DNA of 64,000 nucleotides, taken from contig CM026426.1 of assembly GCA_014871385.1 (NCBI GenBank), positions 78,907,566 to 78,971,565 of the forward strand, read 5' to 3'. The number at the start of each line of letters is the position of its first letter. Position 1 is the first letter of the stretch. Of this stretch, positions 33,712 through 46,700 are shown one piece after another. Origin of the DNA: Ceratodon purpureus. Taxonomy: Eukaryota > Streptophyta > Bryopsida > Pseudoditrichales > Ditrichaceae. The notes below the pieces were generated by a model. It saw only the letters and a list, made by a program, of their open reading frames with translations, was not told where the DNA came from and ran no database searches. A program made the position numbers and the translations under genes.

Positions 33712-35134
33712 CTGCACATCATTGTAAGGTAGAGTTAGATGACAAATGTCGCACCAGTGTTCAAAACTGTAAATCTAAGATGCAGATGTAGCAGAAGACT
33801 CGGTGAATCATTATTCAGTTTCAAAATCAACTTCACGGTCATTGATTGGTTATCCTACCGAAGACACAGCAGTGAAATTAACAACAGTGGAATACAAGTA
33901 TTATTATTACAGAAACCACCTAGGATCACAATGGGAAAGAGATGTTGTTCACTTCGATAAGAGCTGCAACATAATTCCAGAGTTATAATGTCATCTACAT
34001 TGAAAGAAGAAAAAATCATGACAGAGAAATGAAGACACCATTCTTCTTGTAAAAAACAGTTCAGCTCCTAGGGCGATAGCATATCAATTAAACTATTGTC
34101 TGGACGAAGACACAACTTGGAATTAGAAATTACAAAAAACATAAATATACCTAACACAAGTTTATTTATAAAATCAACCTCCATTTAAAAAAAGTTGCAT
34201 TATCTCTTAACTTAGTTATTCGTCAAACCAAGGGTAGACCCAACTGATTCTAATTTCATGGACAGTAGAACATAAAGCCAGTATGAATCAAGAATGCAAC
34301 TCAATCTATTTTTTGATTTCTACTACCAATAAAGCAGGAAGACCTACAAAGTCCAGAACTCGTGGATTTAAATTGAAATGGAAAACTAAAGAATAGAACA
34401 CAAAATCTGTCAAAGAAGCAAACGATGAAAATTGGTGTTACAAAAAAACAGCGATAGAGTCAAGAGTTTCTAAAATTTGAGATTGTTGAATTTAAATCCA
34501 TAGAAAGAGGAAGTCAGCATGAATAAACTTTTAGATACTTAATGAACTTGTAATTCTGTCATTACTAACCCAAAAGAAGGGAGGGCAGTGAAGGTAAACA
34601 AAAGGAAAATAAGTGAATCGAAGTGAGTGAACAGTTGGAATGCGAAACGTTTACCACAACTTGAAAATATAAATAATCTACTGATCCAAAGAATGACAAA
34701 GATTCGAAAAAATAATTGCACGGTTCTTCAACAAGTTCTTAAATGTACTTAAGATTTAAAATCAACATAGAAATGAACTCTGACATTCACGAATATTAAT
34801 TCAAATACGACCATAACTGAGTTATTTAAAACGAAAATTGTGAAATGGAGATTACAAATGATGAACCTATGGATTGTCATCAAAGAAAACAACAACTGAG
34901 GAAATCATCTCCGACATTGCGTATCAGCATCATTTAACCACACTGACTAAGCGTCCACATACAGATACTTAACACAGAGAATGCACTACGAAATGAGCAA
35001 GTATAGCCGTTTTAATTTGTTATAATTCTAAATTACAACTTAGCTAGATCACTCCAGTGAACATATTGTAAAAAAGGAAATACATAAAAAAACCAACATC
35101 CAGGCAGCTGAACAGATATGGACATAGAACGTAC
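33712..35134 (-). other. CACTA transposase intron
   Basis: 1.4 kb of AT-rich DNA between donor GAG/GTACGT (35135/35134) and acceptor TGTGCAG (33712). No ORF of note; joining the exons gives ELPYWE then HLAVRNSLDVMH, the order seen in the family. Confidence 0.8.
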
Positions 35135-35266
35135 CTCCCAGTACGGAAGTTCGAAGAAAGCACTTCCTCTTTTAACTACATGAACTTTGGACGGGTCTGG
35201 GGTTGGAGCTCTCTTACGTGTGCTCGGCCGAGAGCGTCCACTTTTGGAGGGAACAAAGTTATGTGG
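35135..35266 (-). pseudogene. CACTA transposase exon, part left of the MULE
   Basis: The frame NFVPSKSGRSRPSTRKRAPT runs into KRGSAFFELPYWE and a GTACGT donor. The FFELPYWE motif precedes the DUF4218 block in TNP2 proteins. The exon starts at the MULE boundary and continues, in frame, at 53693 on the other side. Confidence 0.85.
35258..35266. repeat. MULE 9-bp target duplication, left copy
   Basis: GTTATGTGG; the right copy (53693-53701) is ATTATGTGG, one mismatch. Nine bases is the hallmark of Mutator-type insertion. Confidence 0.88.
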
Positions 35267-35531
35267 GGGTCTCTTTATCTTACCCCAACGAGCGTTGCAC
35301 TTCGTTTGTTTGAGGGCAGGGGCAGCCCCCTCGCTCCTGACCCTCCCACCGTCCCGACCCTCCCCGCGCCCGTGCCTCTCCCCGACCCCCCCGGGCCCGT
35401 GAACCCCCCGCTCCCGTGCTCGACCACCGCCCGCCCGTGCTGAAACTCTCCGTCCCCGTGCTCGACCCCCGTTCCCACCCTCGCATTCCCATGTCGTCGT
35501 CTCCCTCGCCCCCGTCGCCCTCGTACCCGCC
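35267..35531 (+). repeat. MULE left terminal inverted repeat
   Basis: Starts GGGTCTCTTTATCTTACCCC and is highly C-rich (GTGCTCGACC and CCCGTGCTGAAACT words). It aligns in inverted orientation with 53428-53692 almost base for base until about GCCCTCGTACCCG. Promoter elements for the accessory gene are expected in or just after it. Confidence 0.9.
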
Positions 35532-35760
35532 CTCGTACCCCCCGTCCCGAGGAGAGACACTTTGCTGCATTGGTTTCAGGGCTATGGCGGAATATTCCGA
35601 GGGGGTGGTTGCATTACGGAGTTTGTTTGTTTCTGCGCCATCGAGATGCTTTAGGGTGTAGGGTAGAGTCGCCGGTTGCTGTTACGTAGAGTCGCCGCCT
35701 GTCTTCTGGGAGGAGGAAGGGGAGGCTTTCGGGGATAGGTTTTTTGTGTTTGTTGCTACG

Positions 35761-35761
<1 letters not shown>

Positions 35762-35794
<33 letters not shown>
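35762..35794 (+). repeat. uninterrupted 33-base G run
   Basis: Thirty-three consecutive G, in the 5' leader of the MULE accessory gene. Such a run can form stacked G-quadruplex structures and is prone to length change; its exact length in the assembly should not be trusted. Confidence 0.9.
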
Positions 35795-35795
<1 letters not shown>

Positions 35796-36036
35796 GGCGA
35801 CGACGGCGTTCTTTGAGCTGCGACCTTGCGGTTTTAGGAGGATCATCCGGCCGTCTCTTAGCGCTACCCCTGTCCGTCGTCATTTCTTCCACGAAGGGTG
35901 CAGGTGCTGCATGTTTAGGGCGTCGGGCTCTTCATCGTCTATTTAGTCTATTCGCTGGAGTTCGGGCGGTGCCGACGGTGCACACGGCAGCGAGCAGAAG
36001 GAGAGGCGCGTAGAACAAAGCTCCGACGCCGATACG

Positions 36037-39000
36037 ATGGCAAACCTGACTCAGCTGGTGAGTTTTTTTTCAGCCGATCTTGTCTTCGTTGTCGTAGAGT
36101 TCGTCTTCAAAGAGCATGCTGTCGTATTTGACTGTTTGCGGTACCCTGTCCTAAGTTATCGGTTTAGCGTCTGGTCTGAGAAGTCTGTCCTAGAGTTTAG
36201 GGTGTTTTGTACTCGTCTGTCCTAGGTGTTCTTGTTCAGTCTTTCCTTATGCTGTTCAGTTGTTATCCATATTTCTCTTCCTTGCGCAGTCTAGGTCCTT
36301 CCTAATCCACATATCCTTTTTCGGTTTAGGGTTTTTTTTTGTTTCCTGTTTTCTTGTCCTTTGTTTCGGTATCAGACCCGATGTCGCCATCTCTTCTCTC
36401 CTTTTTTTTCCTACGTTTTTTTAATTTTTTTTCTCTACTTGTTTTTTCCTCCTGTTTTCGCTTTTATTCGCCATTCTACAGTGCCAAACATTACACTTCT
36501 CCAGAACCCTTAACGATCCGCACACCCTCTATGATTGCATTGCATACCATTCCTCTTCCGCTTCGGCATCTTCATTATCTCTCCCTTCAGTTCTGATTTT
36601 GAGGTGTTTTTTTTTTTTTTTTTTTTTTTTTTTCTTCGTCTTTAGGTTTTTTGCTTTCCTACTCGCTGCAGAAAGTATTAACCACTTTTGCATTTTGCCT
36701 CATAGGTGGCCCAGAGCACCCCGCCCGACCTCGATGGACTCTCAGCACACGATGCGTGCAAAGTGCTCCGCCATCGAGCGACTGTATTGGACGTCAACAA
36801 CCTGGAAGTGGACTAGCGGAGGAAAATCGAGAAGCAAGCTCCGGGGCCGGTTCCAGGGGTGAGTGACATCCTGTCCTCTCGTACTATTCCTCTCCGTAGT
36901 TGAAATCGCTGTCGCCTTTCTCAGTGCATATTGTGTTAACTGCTCGTTCTGGTTTAGTTGCTTGTGCAAGGAAAGCACGACCCTGAGGAGGTGATTGTCT
37001 GCCAGAGTACGTGGACCTGCTATCCTCCCAACTGCGACGCCTTCACCATCTCTGAATATGATTGGATGATGGTGGAGGTAAATCTCCTCTGGCCTCGTTC
37101 TTATGTGTCATCGCAGGGAAGTCAGAAAGCACGGTTGAAGATCCCGTTTATCTGTTGGTACTATAATTCGGACATGGTCGACAAAGCGAACCTCGGGTGG
37201 CATAGACAGACAGACCAATGTCCGGTCTATGATTTAGCGAAGTTGGGAAGGCTCAAAATTTATCCCTCCCGGGGGTTGGATGGGAACAAGGAGTCCCGAG
37301 TTGTATTTAAAAAATACAACCTCTCCATTCCTTGGCAGATGCTGGGCAAGCACATGATGCCCAAGTCTGGAGGTGCTGGGAGGAGAGCTCGGGTGGTCGA
37401 CGACGAAGAGTCAGGAGATGAGGACATCGGGAGTGAGGATACGAGGGACAACGTCGTGCAGCTCAGCAGTGGGAGCGCAAACCAGCCCCGGGTGGCGAAG
37501 GAGTTCGATCCCGTGGAGGAGACCCCGACGTCGAAGAAGGCCACGGTGGGGTTCAATCCAAGTGTCGCGGAAGTGTTGGAGGGGAGGCAGAAAGGCCAGG
37601 CGGGGCAGTTCGGAGCTGGGGGATCAAATGCGAGGAGGGCTGCAGTGGGGGGGTCAACGGGTGGGGTTGAGAAAGGGAAGGGGAAGGAAGTCCAGAAGGG
37701 GGGTATGACTTGGGGAGGCGGGAGCTGAGAGCCGGCAGGGACACAAGGGGTCAAAGGGAAGACGCGGGCAGCAGTGGCTGCAGCTGCGGCGGGATAGACG
37801 GCAACGACAGGGAAGGTGAGAAGGGAAGGGAGTCCTGCTGGTGGGGATGTGGAGGGGGAGGGGCCCAGGGCAAAGACGAGAGCTGGAATGCCTGAAAGAG
37901 GCGAGACAAGTGCTAGCGCTGCGAAGACAAAGCAGGCCCGGCCGGCAATAGACAAGTCGAGACAGTCGGAGGCTAGGGTGGAGAGGCAGCCCGAGGCAAG
38001 GGCAGAGAGGGCGCCTTCGCCGCAGCCACCGCTGGATCCTCAAGCGAAAGCCAGATTCGAGTGCATCAAGAGGGCGCGAGAGAAGGCCAGGGAGCTCTTT
38101 CCGGATTTGGATCTTGCTGTAGCGCCTAAGTCACCCGGACCCCCCCAAGGGTTATACTGCTTGATTGAGCATAGTGGGGAGATCATACCTTTGGAGAAGC
38201 TAACCGACCTGCAGGAAGCGACGAAGGAGTTGAAGGCCATGCAGGAGATGGGAGAGTTGTCGAAGAGAGTGGCAGCGGCGTCGGGTGTGTTGAAGTTCAC
38301 ACCTGAGATTGTGGTAAGTATTTTGACGTTTGATTTTGTCTTCTTCCAGTACTTCTGTTAGGACATGGGTGGACAGGCCTGATTCGTAGGGGGTTCGATG
38401 ATTTCTGCAGGACACCTTACCGAAGACTGTTGTCGACGGAGTAGACAAGTGCAGGGCAGCATTTGTGAGGAAGTCGAACGACGACATCGAGAAGGAGATC
38501 CAGGCATTCTATTTGCACCACGACGATGTGTTGTCATACTCCGTGGCTCAGCGACAGTGGGCTACTGACCGTAGGGCAGTGGAGGAGAGCAGGGCTAAAT
38601 TCATCGCAGATGAACTCATCAAATTTGATGAGGGTCTACTGATCGAGGAGGAGGAGAAGGCATGGGGTTGGAGCCCTCTATTTTGTGAGTTGATTACGGT
38701 GCCTGAGCCCTCTATCATACGGCGCCTCTTCCAGCACACGGTAGAGGAGTTTGAGGCCTTGATGAATTGGACAGAAGACGAGTACAGTAACATGGACATG
38801 TGCACCGACCCTCCTCGTATAGCGCGCGCACTGAAGCTTTTTGCTCGATCGGAGGTGGGCGGCAGGATGCTAATGTTGTGTCTAGTGGGTGGCCTAACCC
38901 ACGACAGACTTCATGGAAGGCCGGCCCAGGTTCTATTCGCCATGGAGGAACTCATTCGGTGCGGTAAGATTTACTTTCCCACTCTTGACATGACAGGGAC

Positions 39001-39622
39001 TGCCTTTGAGGATTTCCGGGCTGTGCTTGAGTCCGGAGGAGAGAGAGGAGAGCAGGTTGCGAAGTACATCACGTGGAGGAGGAGAACATTCGTGAAGGCG
39101 TGCCGGGACATGGTGGCAACGCATCAGGAACATGTACTCCGCGACATGTGGGTCGACCGTCTCGGGATCGAGTACGAGGCAGTGCTGAGCTCCTTCCGCC
39201 ACGTCCTGCTCCTTCGGGAGAACATCGAGCTCGGGTACTGTCTGGGGTCTGTGGAGGCTTTGGAAATGTGGCCTGATGCAGGTGAGGCATTCTTCAGGGC
39301 TGCTCGCGCTCTTCGGCAGCAGAGCGTCCCTGCTTGCATCACCAAGATAGCTGCATGGAATGTCGAGGAGGACCTGGAGGAGCTCGATGACTTCCGGGCT
39401 TCACAAGTCCTTTGCACATTCGATATGTGCAGGTCTTCGGGTGATGGCTCCAGTGATGAGGACGCCACGGAGGACGATGCCAAAGACGGAGACTGCGGGG
39501 ACGGGGAGGTGAGGGGCGCAGTTGCTCCGAGTGAGGAGCCTAGTGTTTCTGGTGTTGTCGAAGGGGGCGTGGATTTCAGTGGGGCTATCACGCCGGTGGT
39601 GCTCTTCAAGGGCCCGTACTAG
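36037..39622 (+). pseudogene. MULE accessory gene (mudrB-like position), product of unknown function
   Basis: Gene model: exon 1 36037-36057 (MANLTQL, donor GTGAGT), exon 2 36706-36858 (acceptor CATAG; VAQSTPPDLDGLSAHDACKV), exon 3 36958-38324 (acceptor TTTAG; HDPEEVIVCQSTWTCYPPNC, then FICWYYN and CPVYDLAKLG, then a long Gly/Lys/Glu-rich linker, ending FTPEIV at GTAAGT), exon 4 38411-39622 (TLPKTVVDGVDKCRAAFVR, WRRRTFVKACRDMVATHQ, acidic tail, TAG stop). Phases agree at every junction. About 900 residues, probably two small folded parts joined by a disordered linker. I recognise no domain; it is not obviously mudrB. In-frame stops: TAG 36814, TGA about 37726, TAG about 37797. Its place, convergent with the transposase, suggests a role in insertion or regulation of the element (inference). 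Confidence 0.6.
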
Positions 39623-40423
39623 TGCATAGTGGTTATACTGATGTAGATAGTTGGACAGTCCTAAGGACAGCCACAACGTGGTTGTCATACATGACAGACT
39701 TCTACTAATGACAACCATTTTGTGTTCCAAGTTTCTATGCTAGGACAGTTGCTTTGTTGGTAGGACAGCCACAGAATTCCCCTATTTTGAAGGGCCTTTT
39801 GGACAGAGTCACTGTAAGGACAGCCCGCCTGATTTATTCAGGTAAATGTTAAATAATCGGAAAAAAAAATAAAATTGCGGAAATAAGGACTCCATAAGAA
39901 GTACATAAAATAAATAGAAAAGAGTAAGGACAATGAATGTGATAGACGTTAACGGACGAACATATCCAATACAGAATGTTAAAAAAAAAAATAGTAGCCA
40001 TTCAATATTACGAAAAAATGAATGGAGAGAAAGACAGAATAAAATTAAAAATAAATAAAAACCAGTAAATATATGAAAACTCAGTACTACGACACAAGAT
40101 ATGACAGAGAGGACAGTGTGGACAGAGGACAGAGAGGACAGAGAAGACAGTTAATACAGAGGATAGAGAGGACAGGGAGGACAGAGAGGACAGAATTGAT
40201 TTGGAAGAAAGCAACGATATGACAAGGACAACATAAGGACAGATAGGATAGACGTTATAAACAGCAACTCGAGAGTGGAATAAGAAAATGCTCAGATAAT
40301 ATTCTGAAAACCGTCGCAAATAACACGTAAGTGTTGCAAATAACTCATTGCATTCATTATAAACTACACCAGTTGCAAATAAGCTACAACGTGCCCTACT
40401 TGTCCTACTCAAAGATACTTGTC
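39623..40423. repeat. GGACAG-rich spacer between the convergent MULE genes
   Basis: About 800 bp in which GGACA or its complement occurs near 20 times, including a tandem GGACAGA-type microsatellite at 40105-40195. The rest is A-rich. It should hold the 3' ends of both MULE transcripts. Confidence 0.7.
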
Positions 40424-41495
40424 CTAACGTGTTGTCTTCGTTGTCCTAGTACTGTTTTTTTTCCTGCCTGTCTCTGAAAAAGCCTTGAAACGTCGGAGGT
40501 TCTTAGGACCATCTCGGACTTTGAAGGTCGGCTGTGACAAAGGATGAAGGAGTCCTTTATCACTCTTCACTTTAAGTGCGGACAGCTTCCCTTTAAATTC
40601 CTGTGCAAGAGCCACAAAGTGTGTCCTAAGGTTGGTATTTCCCACAGCTATCCCTTCACACTCACGCATGATATCTTTGAAATCACAAAGCTCTTTCTCA
40701 GGATTCTGGGTGTTCACAGTCGGTGTCCTATCTGTAGCAGTATCAGTCTCTCTTCCACTTGCAAAGGCATCCATCCCAGCAATGTTGTATCCAGCGACAA
40801 TGGTCCCTCTCAAAGACCCAGCGTACCTGATAATATCTGCAGGTTCGACCTCTCTATTCATCATCCTAAAAACCTTGACTACGTGCTTACAGATGTTCCC
40901 CCTCTGTCCTAGTGGACAGTTACAGTTAGCCCAGTCTGAGTTAGGGCTCATGACAGCCTAAATTTCAGGAAAATTGGTCTGCGAAGCCACATAAGCGACG
41001 TCCTCCTCCTCACATATTCTCACATGCTCATCAGGGATCTCTGCAGCTCTCATGACAGCACTGGCCACTATCCCTTCAGCTTTACCATTCTTAATGAATC
41101 CATACAATTTACATTGAACAGCATACCAGTCGTGGGTGAGGACGTCCTTCACCAAGTGATAAACCAACCAGTCCACCCGTCGTCCATCAAAATTTTGTCT
41201 GCTTGTCCTAAGAATGGCCTTCAAATTTGCGTGGTAGCTCTCAACTGCTGCATTCGTGTCCTGGTTTGCATGGGGTATGTTTCTATACCCTTTCACCCAC
41301 ATCTCAATTTTTGGTATCCATTCCTTCTCAAAATAAGTAAAAAATGTCTTGGCCTGGGGATACTTTGCTTTCAAGTGCTTAAACCTCTCCTGTGCAGCCC
41401 GTACAGCCAAGTCCCCTTGCAAAATCCCGTTCCCGTACATCAAGTCTGCACATGCCCCCAGCACCTCTGCCCTTTAGTAGTTGGCCTTTATCTTC
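40424..41495 (-). pseudogene. MULE transposase, C-terminal part with SWIM finger (left of the gypsy insert)
   Basis: Frame includes DTNAAVESYHANLKAILR (third catalytic residue, Glu of VESYH), RRVDWLVYHLVKDVLTH, EDVAYVASQT, then a TAG (40958-40960) where Gln is likely, then the SWIM zinc finger NCNCPLGQRGNICKHVVKVF (CxC-x8-CxH) and a Lys/Arg-rich tail to TAG 40424. A further TAA (41474-41476) comes from TTA-to-TAA relative to the other copy at 50251-50749. SWIM fingers follow the DDE core in most MULE transposases and aid DNA binding. Confidence 0.88.
40997..41495 (-). repeat. 499-bp direct repeat of MULE coding sequence, left copy
   Basis: Matches 50251-50749 over its whole length with about seven substitutions and no indel. 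The two copies flank the gypsy fragment exactly. Confidence 0.93.
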
Positions 41496-43697
41496 CGAGA
41501 CTTCTTGAGACATTTCTTGGAAGTCTTCAGTAAGTGGAAGGAGCATCTTTAGTACCTCCGGAAAACCTTCCAGAGGTGTAGAGAAACCGGACTAAAGTTA
41601 TATCCTGGAAAATGTTTTATGGGGATGATTTCCGGGAATCTTCTCGGACACATAGTAAGTCGGAACGGGTTGGAGGTCGATTCGGATAAGGTACGAGCTA
41701 TCCTTATTCTAGTGTCTCCCACCAACGTCCGAGAGGTCCGGGGATTCCTAGGATGCGTTGGTTACTATAGGAGGTTTATTATTGCGTATGCCAAATTGGC
41801 AGCCTCATTAACGGAACTGTTGAAGAAGGAAGAAGAGTTTTTGTGGACGGAACGGAGACAGCAGGCATTCGAAGAGCTGAAGAAAGCCTTGACTACCGCT
41901 CCGATCCTATCAGCATGGGATTGGTTGAAGGAGTTCCATGTGACCATCGACGCTTCCGGGTGGTGCCTAGGGGCGATTTTGTGGCAACAGGGGGAAGATC
42001 GGAAGGAGCATCCGATCTATTACGCCAGCAGACAGATGAGCCTGGCGGAGCGGAAATACACTACCACGGAACGGGAAGCTTTGGCAGTAGTATATGCTTG
42101 CAAGAAGTTCCGACACTACCTTCTCGGATACAAGATCGTGTTCCACACGGATCACGACTCCTTGAAGTATTTGGTGAACAAACCGGATCTCTCAGGGCGT
42201 ATTGCAAGATGGATCTTGCTGCTCCAAGAATTCAACTACGAGGTAGTAGTGAAACCGGGTAAAGCTAATGCCAACGCTGACTATTTGTCAAGGATGCGTG
42301 GCCCGGAAGCAGTTTCGGATATCACCGCCACGTTTTCGGACGAGTTCCCGGAAGAGGCGGAAGTATTTCACATTTCCGGAACGGAGGAATCCGATTATTC
42401 GGAAATTATCCAGTATTTAACGCAGCGGAAGTACCCGGATGGGTTCACGCGAGAGGAGAAGATGGTGTTCCAGAATACAGTAGCTCCTTTCACGCTCATC
42501 CGAGGAGTACTTTTCCGGATGGGACCGGATGATGTATTACGGAGATGCCTCGAGGAGTCCGAAAAGAGGCAGGTCATGAGAGCCTTACACGCCGGACCCT
42601 CAGGAGGCCATTTCGCCTCGGAAACGACCATCAATCGGATCCGATCAGCCGGATATTGGTGGCCTTACCTCTCTCGGGACGTGAAGGAATTTGTAGGGCA
42701 GTGTGATCAGTGTCAAAGAACCGGGGCGCCCTCGTTCCGGAACCACTGGCCACTCACTCCCATTATTCCCTTGGCTCCGTTTGAAAAATGGGGAATCGAT
42801 TTTATCGGACCGATCAATCCGGTCACTGCCCGGAAGAGGAGATATATTATCCTGGCTACGGATTATGCGACCAGATGGGTGGAAGCCCGAGCGACGGTGA
42901 AGAACGACGCTGCAGCCGCAGCCACATTTCTCTTTGAGGAAATAATGATGAGGTTTGGACATTCGTTAGAACTGGTGAGTGACCGGGGAAAACATTTCCT
43001 AAATGATGTCATCATCAATATCACGGAGCGATATCTCATCAAGCACCGGAAGACGACACTTTATAATCCGAAAGCGAATGGACTGACGGAACGAGCCAAT
43101 GGCATCGTCGGAAAGATTCTGAACAAGATGGTCTCGGCTCATAAGACGGACTGGGATCGGAAGCTACCTTTAGCGGTACACGCCTACAACACCAATAAGA
43201 AGAAGACCATGGGTAAGAGCCCATTCTTCCTAGTCTTTGGACAATCCGCGGTACATGGAGTGGAGCTAGAGGTCGAAACGTTACGAGTTATGGCCGCCCG
43301 GCACGGAATTAGAGTCGAGGATCCGTGGTACCGGATCGTAGCCTTACAGGATCTCGAGGAAGTCAGAAGGGGCGCGCTCCAGCAAGCTGTAGATGTCCAG
43401 GCAAAACGTAAGGAGATCTACGACAAGAGAATTCCCAAGGATAACAAGGTGGAAGAAGGAGGTCTGGTGCTCTTATATGATAATCGGCACCAAAAGTCTC
43501 CGGGGATGTTACACACGAGATGGATGGGACCTTACCGAGTCACGCGGATCTTCGAGAACGGATCACTACAACTGGCAGATCTCCAAGGAAATAGCTTAGA
43601 GACCCGGGTGAACGGATCCCGGGTAAAGAATTACAACCCTGAAGATTTCACAGATTCCGAGGAGAGCGAGGAGCCGGAAGGGGAGGAAGAAGAATAG
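41496..43697 (+). pseudogene. gypsy pol: RT C-terminus, RNase H, integrase (one TAG)
   Basis: From the MULE edge the frame reads FSKWKEHL, TAG (41550-41552), YLRKTFQRC, LLGHIVSRNGLEVD (RT thumb). RNase H follows (FLGCVGYYRRFI, FHVTIDASGWCLGAILWQ, TTTEREALAVVYACKKFRHY, FHTDHDSLKYL), then the integrase zinc finger (GGHFASETTINRI ... CDQCQRTG) and core (WGIDFIGPI, ATDYATRWVEA, LVSDRGKHFLNDV, NGLTERANGIV), and a C-terminal GPYRV-type module. Stop TAG at 43695-43697 after an acidic tail. The only lesion is the TAG near the left edge; the catalytic YxDD region is lost or degenerate (FLRHF). Confidence 0.9.
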
Positions 43698-43720
43698 TGT
43701 TCGCGGGGACTCTCACATTT

Positions 43721-43733
43721 GAAAATGGGGTAA
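43721..43733 (+). promoter_or_regulatory. gypsy polypurine tract
   Basis: GAAAATGGGG, 24 bases after the pol stop and just before TGTGGGATCC. This is the expected geometry for a plus-strand primer and LTR start. Confidence 0.6.
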
Positions 43734-46700
43734 TGTGGGATCCGAGAAACTCAGAATAAACCGGAAGAGCCTCATCCGGAGTTAGTATTCCATTAATTTG
43801 TCATTTTTTTTGGTTTAAAAGGTAAAAACTAGCTAGACACTAGCTGCATTAGGAGTTAACGCAAACCGGATACTCCAGAAACCTTAAAACAGTTAACGCA
43901 GGAAGTATTCTCTGAACCTTGATTCCGGAAACTCGGAAGTGAAAACACGGAACGGGTCAAAGATCCGAGAACTGACCTTTACTCTAGCCGCGTCTAGGAT
44001 CCGAAACGACGCGGAAGTCATCATGACTCGGATAGGTGCCTAGCTCGGTACGGTGGCAGCTGCAATTACGGGCCGCCGCAGCGTTTATAATGCCCTGGGT
44101 TTATAAGCGAGGGTGTTAGGGTTTGGAGTTCCTTTTTGCGGACTGGGAGTAGAGAGTGAAAGAGCGGTGAGGTGTCTTGTCTTTTCCGATTCACTGGCAG
44201 TTGGATTGCCGGGTTTCTTGCTGTCGGATCGCAAAGGGAGAGAAGTGAGACGTAGAAATGGCGCACGTTAAGTGTAGAGTTCTTAGTCCCGCCACTCCGG
44301 TGAGAGAGTCGGAGATGAACGAGTTGATTGATGATCTCACCCGGATGAGGTGCCAGGGTTTGCTGTCACGGCCGTGGTTGCTCAAGGATGAGGCGATGGA
44401 GACGTAGATCCTGGACGGACCGGACAATAGGTGGGACAACACGATCCGGGGCAAGCTCATGCTGTGGAGTGCGGAACGGTGGGCAGAAACTTACGACTTC
44501 GAGCAGAACGGACTCCTTTGGGCAATCCGGACGGATAAGTACGTACAGGATAGGTTTCACGGGAAGATCCATAAGAATAACGGATACTTGATAGACGCCT
44601 GCAAGGATAGGAGATAGAGACAGGTCTTAGCCTTCCTCGTTGCGTACCTGTATCCGCTGAAACCGGAACAGGTCACCATTACGGTCGAGAACACCATCTT
44701 CGGAGCGTACACGGGGGAGCGTCCGGTGAATTGGGTCGCGCTCATAGCGGAAACCGTGCAGAAGATGGTGCCATCGATCGGAAAGAAGCCGACCCCGATC
44801 ACCCCTTTTATCTACCACCTTTACAACTCGTACGGTTTGCTGAGGGATAAGGAGGAGGAGGATTGTACGACGGCGAAGAACTTCCTCAATTTTCAGGAGA
44901 TTCCGCCAGGGATGGATGTCGGCCCGCACGGCGAAACCTCGGACACAGCGTTCACGGAACGGGATGATGATACGGCGATTATTCCGAATCCCGGCGCTAC
45001 GAAGGCCCACTCCAAGTCACGATCGGAACGCGCTGCGTCGTAGCACGCGGAGCCCTCCACGGCCCGGGGAGATACGGAACGGAAGGAGGTCAGTTCCGAG
45101 CGGGGATTTCCGGTTGAGCTATTCCGGGGAATTCGGGAGGAAACTCATCGGGCGCAGGCCTCTTACGATCGGATCGAGACGCTATTTAGGAGAGTCTGCA
45201 CGACTCTCGGGGGTTGTTTACTGGAGATCTGAGAGGTGGAGCTTTTGAAGGACGCCCTGAAACTTCGGAGTGATAAGAAGCAGTTGGAGCTTCAGTTGCA
45301 GGAGCTTACGAAGGAACTGGCGACGAAGAGCGAGGAGATCTGGAAGTTCCATGCCGAGCAGGAGGGGACCTAGGGTGAGCTTCGGAAGTTGGTAGGGAAT
45401 CCGAGTGCTATAGTCAACAAGGCCCGGTTGTTCGAGGAGAATGTATTGCAGCCTGCAGATTTGGAGAACAAGCAGAAGATCATCACGATTCTCTCCAAAT
45501 GCGAGCACTCGATGAACCAGATTCTGAAGAAGGTTCGGCAGCTGCTCAATCTGGGAGTCGGAAGTCCCAGCGTCGGAACCATTTGTCGGAACCATCCGTT
45601 TCCCGGATCTCCCTCTCGGACCATTGTAGGGGACTCCCGCGGTGTAGCATTTAGGACCCCAACGGAGCGCAACCTCCAGCTTCAGGAGCAGATGACGATC
45701 GACGCGGATATCTTCAAACCGGTCCGGACGATCGCGGATATGATCCGGGAGCACCAAGGACAGGTGGCGTCACCCGGAGCCAGCACGGTTTAGCAAGGCT
45801 GCGCGATCCCCACCGGTCAGGCGGAGGTGACAGGGACTACAGTCACCGTTAGGCGATCCGAAAAGCAAACGATTACGGAAGAGGTAACTCGGCCCGTGCA
45901 GCCGGTTGTTCTCCCAACACTCGGATCATCGGTAATCATGCCGGTTTATCAAGAGGAGGTAGCAGGAGCGGAATGGAGAAGGGCCATTTCACCAACCGGA
46001 CGGACCCGAGTGACTCAGGAGGGGGCACTTACCCCTTCACCCACAGCCCAGACCGGAACGGTGACTCCTACACCCACCGGAACGCTAGTGGTGGACTCCT
46101 CTGCTGAATGTTTTGGTGCTCGGAGAGTTTTGAGGAAGAGGAAGGATCCGGCGGAGAAGGGACCCATTACGATTTCCGGGTCCGACTCGGAAACCTATGC
46201 GAGCTCCCTGGTTGGGACAGCCGGAACTGGGACTCGGACCCCTACGACCGGAACCCCTCCCGCGCATATGTTGCCGAAGTCCCCCAATTCTCCCAAGAAC
46301 CGAATCGTTACCCGGCTGTCCTTCGAGGCCCAGGCGAAGGAGTCAAAGGCGGAACGGAGTGCGAGGCGTCAGGCGGAGCGGGCACCAAGGGCAGGAGGAT
46401 CCGAGCCACGGATGACCAGGTCGAAGGAGAAAGACCGCGAGCAGGAGAGCCACAAGAAGACAAAGATGGGGTAGATTCCTCTCGCTGCAACTGGCCGTCA
46501 CTTTCCGGATTTATAGGAGTAGATTTCGGATCTGGAGATCCGGTTTAGGCGTAAAGTAGGATTCTAGGTAGATAACTAGGAATTAGGGTTTTTGATTGAA
46601 TTGCGGGCGCCGCCGCTTTTGTGAAAGCACTTGCTTACTTAAACGGGGAAGGCGATGCAGTCCGGGTCTTTGTTTTGCATGTTTTCTCCCTATATTCCTT

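Noticed and set aside
37078..37116. possible 39-bp intron in exon 3 of the MULE accessory gene (GTAAATC to CGCAG)
   Set aside because: Too short for a plant intron and a multiple of three without a stop, so kept as coding.
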